Shown here piece after piece: positions 55,600 to 64,000 of a stretch of 64,000 nucleotides of DNA (positions are counted from its first letter, which is position 1; the number at the start of each line of letters is the position of its first letter). The DNA is from Paguma larvata. Taxonomy: Eukaryota > Chordata > Mammalia > Carnivora > Viverridae. The position numbers were made by a program, and so were the translations under genes. The stretch covers positions 68,669,312-68,733,311 of the forward strand of contig CM057826.1 in the NCBI GenBank assembly GCA_030068075.1, read 5' to 3'. The notes beneath the pieces were generated by a model. It was given only the letters and a program-made list of their open reading frames with translations, was not told where the DNA came from and ran no database searches.

Positions 55600-57410
55600 A
55601 ATTCCATCATTATCTTATATTTTCAATTTTCCCTCTTATATGCTTGCCTTGCATAGGCAGAAAAACATAAGCTCAGGTCTTTCTCCATTTGTGAAAGTCC
55701 TTGTCTCTTCTTTTATCTTCTCTCCTCTACTTAGTGCTAGATCTCTCTTCTCTCTAGAATCAAGCTGTCTTTACATCCTTGTCTCTAAGTGACTCTTAAT
55801 CCCCTGCTATCTGGCTCGTGCTCTAACCTGTCCTCTAGGAAAGGTCAACAACGACATGCTAATCAACAAACATAATGACCTCTATGTGTCATACAACTTG
55901 AAAATTCCCATCATGAAAATTTCGCTTTTTTTCTGATACCCAAAGCACCAAGTGCCTCTGTTTTTCCCTTCCAACTTCTCATATTCATCTAAGAATCTTT
56001 CATCTTCTTTCTCTCTGTGTACCCTTTAGATACTGATACTTTCTTGGTTTATGTCCCTGGCCATCTTTCTCTTCACTGCTCACTTGCTTCTCTTCTAATG
56101 CCATATGTTCTCCTTTATTGACATCTACTATAATATCTTTAAACATCCTTTTTATCTTCATGCTTAATTTGGGAAATGTGTCAGATTGATTGACTGAACA
56201 CTATTGCAGTTCCCTACTTGAGGCTGTATTTAAAGACTGGAAAGCTAAAAATTGTATTTCCCAAAAATCTTTGCAACCCTTGGTATTTGTTCTAGCTTCT
56301 GTGAAGCCAACGCACCATGTGAGAGTTGCAAGGTCATTGTGATATGGAGTTTGCATGGATCTTCTGTTAGGCAACGTTACCACACCCTGATTTTTCTTGC
56401 AGAGGCCTGATATCTTGTCCCTCATTTTCATGCATGTCCAGTGTCAGGACAATGGAATCTATTCTGAAAGGATGAATTTCATCATATTTGGCATTATTTC
56501 TGATTCTGGCAGATGTGCTAGTAGCTTTCTGATTCTACTGCTTCTTGATTTTAGCAGAGGTAGTAACTCCATTGGTGGGCCAGGTTTTTGGTGTCATTGA
56601 GGGTGTTGTTTCTGAAAGGATTATGCTACAGTCTTTCCATGTCTACGTTAGCTTTGCATGTGTTCCATATCACTTAATAGATCTCTTTCTAATTATCCTA
56701 ACTAAAAAAGAGCGTTGTCTAGTTTAACTCCCAAAATCACATCTGCCACCCAGTCTTCACCTTTAAACTCTATATACGTTAAGAAGTACTGACTACCAGG
56801 TAACTCAACTTGTAGATCTGCATGGCGCCTATTCAACAGACTGGAAACTAAACACATTGCCGTTCCCCAATAAACCTATGCCTGTTTCTGAACTCCCAAA
56901 CTTTGTTAATAATACCATTGTCTACACAGTAACCCAAGGTCCAAACCTAGGGAACATCACTTTCTTACTTCCTACCTCTAATGTACCATTGCCTAGCAGA
57001 GTCTATCTCATTAAGCTCTCATTTTCAACCTACCCCACTTCCCTTTGTTATCCAAGATTTCATCTATTTTGGATTGGTTTATTGTCATAGCTTTTCAGGT
57101 TACGTTTTCCTCGATTCTTGATCTACTCTAATCTAGCTGCCTCAGTGTAGACAACCTCTAAGATAAAAATTTGAACAAGTTACTCTATTCCTTAAAAGCT
57201 TTCTCATTTTCTATAAAATGGAGTATAAAATCCCTACTTTGTTATACAATGCCCTTCTTGGGCTTGTCCATGACAGTCTCTCTGGTTTAATTTTTGACTG
57301 CACCTCATATCTCAGATCCTATCTATTCTGAACTGCTCATAGCTCCTCAAACACACCAGGTTCTTCATGTCTCTGTATCTTTATCCCTTAGCATTTTCTC
57401 TTTCCTAAGA
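55600..57410 (+). mobile_element. L2 LINE remnant, + strand, broken by an LTR-like block
   Basis: Sense L2 phrases in order: GGAAAGGTCAACAACGACAT then GCTAATCAACAAACATAATG (55840-55880; L2 'AAGGTCACCAATGACCTCCTAATTGC'), CCAACTTCTCATATTC, then after 56740 CAAGTTACTCTATTCCTTAA (57176), AAAATCCCTACTTTGTTATA and CAAACACACCAGGTTCTTCA (57350). The order matches the 3' half of L2. The block 56180-56740 does not fit and appears inserted. Frames such as 56857-57090 have no intact domain. Confidence 0.6.
56180..56740 (+). mobile_element. possible LTR-like insertion in L2
   Basis: AATTGTATTTCCCAAAAATC, TTGTTCTAGCTTCTGTGAAG and ATAGATCTCTTTCTAATTAT recall the layout of old LTRs that start 'AAACTACATTTCCCAGA...TTCTGGCCAATGAG'. 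Its existence is inferred mainly because the flanks read as one L2. Confidence 0.35.
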
Positions 57411-58569
57411 AAAAGGTAGGAAGTGACACTTACGGCTTTTGTCATAATTTACCAAATCAACCACTTTAAAAAAATTGGCATGGGAATGGCATTCTTTTTT
57501 TTTGTTTGTTTGTTTGCATGAAGACAAGTTATTCTTGTCACATGTAGATTCAAGAATCATACTATTTATTTTAGAGATTTGGAAAATTGAAGTTTCTTTC
57601 TCAAGGTTGTCTAACATGGAGGGGCAGGTCCTAACCTTTCAGTTTTCTTCTGTAAACCCATTGCTACCCTTTTCATTGTCACGGCAATGCAGGTGCTCTC
57701 CAAACAAGGGAAAAGGGGAGGGAACTGGAAGGCGAGAGGAAGGTAGGGGCCTTTACCTTACTGAAATAAATACCTCATCTTTCTCATACGGTAGTTTCCC
57801 TAAGAGATTCTCCAAATAACAAGTTGAATCATTTCTATCATTCAACTTTGGGGGGGGGCATTACAGGCTCTTGAAAAATCGTAATCATTACTTCCTTAAA
57901 AATATTCATATAGGCTCTTTCTATTTACTACAAATTAGAAAATTGTAGCTATTTGGAATGAAAGAATTACTGCTTGTTGTATGTTTTATCCTTAAAATGC
58001 CTTACAATACCAGTTGATACTTAAATTCAAGGACGGATAGACAGATGACTAGTATATTTTCTTTTGCAGAGATGGAGAAACTTGAGGAAGAAGTGAAATG
58101 ATTTGGTCAAGGTTATGGAGGTGTGGTGCACAGTAAAATTGTCCTTCTTGAATACTTGCTTTTTGTCTTGATTTTTTTTTTAAGTGAAATCAACAGCTTC
58201 ACATCAGCTACTGATCAGGTACCAGATGGCAAAAACTTTCAGTCACTACCACCTAGGGCTATATTCAAACCAATGAAAGGCCTGTATCTCATTATCGGTC
58301 CCCTGAGCTCTTCATTCTCCCACATGGTACGTCCTTTTCAAGTAGAAAAGTGACATTATTTTTAAAACTGCCCTTGTTTCAGATAACCAAAAAAATTCTT
58401 ATAATTTAAACAGGTTTGTCCTTTTAGTTTTTTTTTTTTTTATTTTGCATGACATTATTAAGCTTGGACTGAATACCCCTACAACAGAAATTGACAAAAT
58501 CAAACTAAACTAGAGGATAACATCCCAGAATCTTGCTTCATGTCAAGAATTATAGGTGACTGAATAAGA
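57411..58569. other. unassigned DNA
   Basis: Contains a G10 run near 57850-57859 and a T-run near 58428-58441. Open frames (57475-57819, 58123-58353) have no recognisable domain. Confidence 0.4.
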
Positions 58570-58759
58570 ATGCCAGATTTAGCAAATAAAAACACAAAAC
58601 ACTTAGTTAAACTTCATACAATATAAACTTCATACAAATGTTTATATTTTCAGTGTACGTATGGCCCAAATATTGAGAGAAACATATTCATACTAAAAAA
58701 GTTCTTCTTTGTTTATCTGAAATTCACTTAGCTAGATGTGCTGTATTTTATCTGGCAAC
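58570..58759. mobile_element. Palindromic MITE
   Basis: Left end TGCCAGATTTAGCAAATAAA (from 58571) pairs with right end TACTGTATTTTATCTGGCAA-like sequence (to 58758), and inner arms CCCAAATATTGAG / TTCATACTAAAAAAGTTC continue the hairpin-like arrangement. About 190 bases, no coding capacity. It is a decayed inverted-repeat DNA element; the superfamily is not certain from sequence. Confidence 0.6.
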
Positions 58760-60398
58760 CTTATGAACAAAGAATGGGTATTTCAAATTGTTTTGTATAA
58801 CTAAAAACACAAGGACATGTAAGTTGCTCAAAAAGTGTGTGATGAAGTCCACTAAAGCCACTTTATGCTCTGTGGGAGACAATCATGCCTTAAAGCCATT
58901 ATTATAAAACCGTAAGTTTACAAAGAATAAAAGGGGAACAAAGTGACTACTGTTTCAGCTGGAAAATGGAATTATATTTTGCTAGAATGAAAAATAATGC
59001 AGCAAAATAAAAGATACTGTGGACTTTGAAAGTACCTCTTAGAGAAATAGAACCCAGGAAATTGTTTAGCAATTGTTTTACATTTTTTTCAAATAAGAAA
59101 AACATGCTACTCCTAGTTGGAAAACTACTGGGCAAGTTTTAGGTTCAGCAACGTTGTCCACTGAATAATGAACTCAGAATTGTTGCATGTATTGCTCCAT
59201 TATTCTCTCTGTCAGGTAAGTCTGCGGAGGTAGGAGCGCAACTCTTGCCATGAATGAGTCAATGGTGTCTATAATTAAAAGCTAGCACAGGGATAAAAAG
59301 GCAAATACAGAAACATTTGTCTAGGACAGATTTCATATTTAATTTTTTTCTTTTATCTCACTTCAAGAGCAATGAAAGAAATGTGTCATCTAATATTTTA
59401 CCTTTCTAATATGCATGGATATGAACTCAAATTACACAGCCATGGTAACAAGGACATTAATAGTAAATATAAAGAGTACATTAGAATCCCCTTTGGGTGT
59501 ATGTTCTTATCTTGATCCATAGAGATTTATACATCTAACATCTTTTAACATTGATGAATATAAATCTCAGGCACCGAGAAAAGAGCATAAATCCTTATAA
59601 TTCAAGATGTAAGTATCCCTACCTCTAAGGGTTAGCCTTATGAAAACCAACAAAAGCAGTGAAATGGAAAGTTCAGGGAGCTGACATTATGCTCTTAACC
59701 CATGATAATGTAATATAGATAGTAAAAGGCTTTTGAATTGTAAGCTATGCATTCTGATAATAATTGTAATGTGAATACTGACCTCATGCATTATGCTATA
59801 ACCATTGTTGGTATTTTAACTCAGCTGTTATTTGAAAAGTGAAGCTACTTTGCTGTCCTTTCCACTTTTTTTTTTTTTTTTTGGAAATGTGAAGGACCAT
59901 AAATCTATCTTGAGTATGTTGCCAGCCATTTTGTCTTTTGAAAATTCAGCACATTTGAAAACCTTCAGTGAATACTGCCCCCCCCAATAACACAAATATT
60001 TGGTGACATGAAATGTCTTCATAAACAAAAATAGAGAGGAAAAATTACGGAAGAAAAAATAGAGAGGAAACAGATATATTTCAGTGCATTACATGATGTT
60101 TTATTTTATGGACATCTATTTTTACTGACTTTTGAATTCATGCCTTAAGCAAGTTGCACTGTATCTTGTTTCATGATTTTAAAAATTAAAGTTATGTCTG
60201 TCAATTCACGCTAATTTTAAATGTTTCCATTGAAAAAAGAGGCTATTTCATTCCCAGGAAGCTGTATGCTTTTGGAATACATTGATCTTTGGGTGGCAGG
60301 GACAGTAGGTGCCGAGAAGCCCTTGCGTTGTGTCAGAGAGCTGAAGATGAAACAAAGGCTGAGTCGTCAGTGACATGGAGGAGAGACCAAGAAGACTG

Positions 60399-60399
<1 letters not shown>
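58760..60399. other. unassigned AT-rich DNA
   Basis: Has a T-run at 59867-59881. No gene or repeat was recognised. Confidence 0.4.
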
Positions 60400-60400
<1 letters not shown>

Positions 60401-60448
<48 letters not shown>

Positions 60449-60457
60449 TGTGTGTGT
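60401..60457. repeat. (TG)n microsatellite
   Basis: Nearly pure TG run with one TA interruption. The minus-strand Thr/His frame over it is an artefact. Confidence 0.95.
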
Positions 60458-62466
60458 AGGGATTTCATGCACACTTTAAAATAATGAAAAACTATTATTG
60501 GGAAAATGTCATGTACTCACAGCTCACTGTACATGCTGCTTCTAATCTTATTTGTACAAGTACAGGCAAAATCTACTAACAACAGAGAGTGTCTCTTTCC
60601 CTTTGTTACAACTTAGTATTGATTGCTGTGCAGGAAAGCTGACATGAATCCCAGAATGGGTTTAATTACAAGTATACGCAAAAAAGTAATTGGCAGAATA
60701 AGCAAGGGGTTAGTTAGCAGGTTTCTTTCGACAGAACCACAATATTCGACTTGAGCGGCAGTGGTAATCAACAAAGAGGAAATAAAAAATAAATACGTAT
60801 TAGGGTCCTCAGTCCAATTTAAATTTCATTTATCCTTTTCTCCTTTAGCCGATTTCCACAAATACACTTCAATGTCATGTTTATTATCTTTGTACACAAG
60901 TCACCAATGACTCGATAAATGCCCACCTGGAAAATTAATGTAGGATGAGACCTAGAAGAATGAGAGTGGGTAGTAGGAGGAGGCTGACTCCCAAAACTTA
61001 CCCGAGTGTGATGTGGTATGAAACACAATTCTAGATGTCAATATTTTTGGCATTTTGGCAGCTTTCTACCAGGCTGAAAAGATAGGCTAGCTTTACCTTC
61101 TCTGGTGATGATTTTTATAGTGCAAACAGAATAAATTTCAGAAACAAGAATTTGAAACTTCACTTTACGATATGTTTCTTTCCTCTTCAGCTGATTATGT
61201 TTACACTATCTCACTTTGTTCTAGGAACACAAATTGGTTTCTTGAATCATGCTGTTATTAATATGATTTTTTTTAGAAATGATTGAATTTAACACAGAGG
61301 TCGGTTGAGAAAACAGGCAAAATGAAAATGATAATTCTTGGTGTGAAAAACTCAAAATGGGAAATAGAACACAATGGTGTCCTTTATCTTTGCTTACTTC
61401 AAAATCTCTAAGATACATTGGACTTATTGATGTTGCAATATAACAGAAATAGGGCTTGCCAGGGCATCGCTGGTCCTGTGGTGTGAATGGTACATTAGAA
61501 ACTGTGCGAGGTAGCCAAGAAGTACTTCATGGGGATTTGTTTCATTTGGGTCTATTCTAAGCTCAGTGTTTTCATCCCATTATAGAATTATTTTCTCTGA
61601 TAAAGCAAAGTACTATTTATTTGCTATACAGTTAATAATAAACTTCCATCTATTGATTAATGAGTTTTCCCTCTTCTCCTCTCTTGTTCCTTGTAGCTTT
61701 CAGTGAAAACCCTTTTGCTATGAGTTTAACCAGTCTAAGACAACCTATTATGGAGTAAATAAAAGTGATTATAATCTTGATTTGTAAAACTAACCTAATT
61801 TCATTAATACTTTTTCAAGATGAAGAATGGTCTGTTAATTAGCCGATAACTACCAGTCCTAATTTCTATGCTGGAAGCACAATAGGTTATTCGGTAGTGA
61901 CTGGCAACTGATAGAAATACCAGAGTATCTCTTTGAAATGTTACTTGTGTTGACATAATTGTATAGGAGACAGTAAAAAATAACATATTCTAGACATTTT
62001 TGTTTTAATGTATATTTATATATATTTTTTCTTTAAAAATTCCCATAAAGAAATACAAAAATGATGTAATAAATTTTTGGTAAAAAGGTAAAAATATCTG
62101 TTTATTTTTTAATTAAAGACTTATCATTTTTGTTGCTACAAATGAGTGTGATTGCAAGACTTTGATTAAAAGAGCTATATTGACAAGAGTGTTGCCTTTT
62201 AACATGTACTGACATAAAAGGAACTGAATCACATCTACCTCTGTGACTCAAATTAGTGTGACGGGTCTTTTCGCCTGCGTGCTAAATGCCATGATGCAAC
62301 ACAATTAAAACACAGAGCCACCTCAGCCACTGAGATGCACCTTCTTAAAATCCTGATATAGAATCACATCTTGGCCCTGCAGTAGAATATGATGAAATTA
62401 TTGCAGCAGTTAAATGTGATACGTATTTACAGATGGAAAGTAAATATAACTTAAAAATAGAAAGGA
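60458..62466. other. unassigned AT-rich DNA
   Basis: Two kilobases with no recognisable gene or repeat. Confidence 0.4.
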
Positions 62467-62678
62467 CTTTTTAAAAATGTTTACTTATTTTTGATAGGGA
62501 CAGCACGTTCGGGAGAGCAGGGGGAGGAGCAGAGAGAAGGAGACAGAGGATCCAAAGCGGGCTTTGCGCTGAGAACTGAGAGCCGATGCAGGGCTCGAAC
62601 TCACAAACTGTGAGATCATGACCTGAGCCGAAATCGAGAGTCAGATGCTTTTCCCTCTGAGCCACCCAGGTGATCCCC
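62467..62678 (-). mobile_element. Felid SINE, first of an abutting pair, - strand
   Basis: Antisense copy: TTTTTAAAAATGTTTACTTA, GCAGGGCTCGAACTCACAAA, head end GAGCCACCCAGGTGATCCCC. Abuts the next SINE without unique DNA between. Confidence 0.9.
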
Positions 62679-62873
62679 GCCTTTTTTAAATTTTAGAGCA
62701 AGAGAGTGCAAGTGGTGGAGAGGAGCAGAGGAAGAGAGAGAGAGATTCTTAAGTGGGTTCCACCCTCAGCACAGAGCCAGAGAACCAGGGCTCGAACCCC
62801 ACCACCCTGGGATCATGACCTGAGCCGAAATCAAGAATTGGATGCTCAACCGACTGAGCCACCCAGGTGCCTC
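62679..62873 (-). mobile_element. Felid SINE, second of an abutting pair, - strand
   Basis: Antisense copy: GCCTTTTTTAAATTTTAGAG tail side, CAGGGCTCGAACCCCACCAC, head end GAGCCACCCAGGTGCCTC. Differs from its neighbour throughout, so two insertions rather than a duplication. Confidence 0.9.
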
Positions 62874-64000
62874 AAGAAAAATCATTTCATATGATCTTCA
62901 TGAAAATAGACAATGTAGGTGGTATTGTATGCCTAACGAGCTTGGACTTAAACTGTGAGCAATCTAAAATATTTTAAAGGTAGGGGAGGCATTTTTAGAA
63001 ACAGAGATTATTGCATTCAAATGCTTAAGAGGATATTTTTGCAATAACTCAGCATTTGCATTCTTTCTAAGTGTAAAGACTGAAAGTATAAGGGTAATTT
63101 TTCTCTTGGATGTGCAACATTTTACTAGAGGAGAAGTCCCCATGATTTATAGAAATGTTATCAAATTTTTTTAAAAAGATGAATTTTATTGTTCTAAAAA
63201 TTGTGTTTGACTAAAAACAAACACAGACAGATAATGATTAGACTGTGTTCTCTATGTGAAAATAATCAATGTAAGTATCAAGCACAATTTTACTGTTTGA
63301 TTGAGCTACATTCAATTTTAGAGTTTTATCTTTAACAAATGGTGACTTGGAAAAGTTTAGGGAAACAATGACATAAATCATCCTGAAATGGATATGAATA
63401 CAATCTAGCACCTATCCTTAATTTTGCATTCTAGGAAAAGGCATATTGAAGATCAAGTCCAAGTCATTTACTCGTAAAGTCAGGGTGAATTCTGATTTCT
63501 CCAATCCCCAAACAACTATTACTGACCACAATGCCCAAATCATGTTAGAGCCTCTTGTGAGATTAGAAAGTGTATATATTGGACTGGATTTTAAAGGGAG
63601 AAAAAAAAATTGTTGCCTAAAGGGACCCCACAAAGAATCCTTCAAAGGCGAAGAACTTATATAGGGTATAAATAATACTCTTCCGAAACGGAAGGAGCTT
63701 CCAGAAGACGTGGTTTCCAGCCCCTGTTTTGACAATAGCAGGGAGCTGAGTTAGGACACTCACTGTAACTTTTCTCTCTCTCAGTACTTTATTCTGTACA
63801 AATAAAGAAGTTGGATCACATAATTTTTGATACACTTTCTAGTTCTTACACTTCAGCTTAGATCATATTAGGAATTGCAGTGACCTCGAATAATTGTTTG
63901 GGCCTTGGACTAGTGGCTTAATTTGACCTACAAGTACCCTATCTCCACTACCTGAAGTAAAGTGTTTACATAACTGGAATCCTTAATAGGGAACATTTTA
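62874..64000. other. unassigned DNA to the window end
   Basis: Mirrored frames at 63418-63735 (-, 105 codons), 63446-63664 (+) and 63617-63835 (-) have no recognisable domain. No repeat was recognised. Confidence 0.4.

Noticed and set aside
63418..63835. Minus-strand 105-codon frame as a gene or exon
   Set aside because: Mirrored open frames on both strands and no domain; frames this long are expected by chance in 64 kb.

Overview
This is mammalian nuclear DNA from a carnivore, most probably a cat-family (felid) genome. The main evidence is 23 copies of a tRNA-derived SINE whose head reads GGGGCGCCTGGGTGGCTCAG and whose body runs through a CT-rich stretch to a CAAAAATAAATAAA-type tail. That is the felid form of the carnivore SINEC/Can-SINE family. 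The 3' ends of L1 elements with carnivore-type 3' UTRs agree. The DNA is AT-rich, has few CpGs outside the youngest SINEs, and carries long (TG)n, (TC)n, (GATA)n and (TTCC/TTTC)n tracts. I cannot tell which felid it is, nor whether the window is intergenic or intronic.

I found no host protein-coding gene, no rRNA, no functional tRNA gene and no CRISPR. Open frames are short and most coincide with SINEs, L1, LTRs, low-complexity tracts or chance. The only clear coding remnant is the C-terminal part of a dead L1 ORF2 at 1053-2212.

Layout. 1-2.5 kb: a SINE, then a 5'-truncated L1 with a perfect 17-bp target-site duplication (TSD). 2.5-9.7 kb: mostly unassigned sequence with a possible old LTR, an L2 stretch, a TG microsatellite and three SINEs. 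9.7-13.8 kb: the densest mosaic: a Tigger/pogo-like DNA transposon with TA TSD, beside an antisense L2 that was later broken by a MaLR-type LTR, a hAT-type MITE and a SINE, then two more SINEs. 13.8-28 kb: MER5-like MITEs, MIR and L2 fragments, SINEs, a MaLR LTR and an L1 3' end. 28-35 kb: a ~185-bp tetranucleotide tract, SINEs, and an L2 broken by SINE and LTR insertions. 35-48 kb: largely unassigned, with a pair of SINEs at one target site, a probable ERV LTR, MIR/L2/L1 remnants, a 68-bp tandem duplication and a young SINE. 48-64 kb: mostly AT-rich unassigned sequence with old L1/MIR/L2 pieces, a second L2 broken by an LTR-like block, a palindromic MITE, a TG microsatellite and an abutting SINE pair.

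The elements do not act together as a system. The window is a record of successive insertions: L2 and MIR oldest, then hAT/Tigger MITEs and MaLR LTRs, then L1 and felid SINEs. I saw no convincing sign of an undescribed system. The best leads are the double SINE insertion at one site (40307-40729), the layered L2 at 10.6-12.5 kb, the two young SINEs with perfect TSDs, a G-quadruplex-type motif in the L1 3' UTR, and a few unexplained GC-richer patches. Repeat family names were assigned by eye without a database, so old-repeat boundaries are good only to tens of bases.
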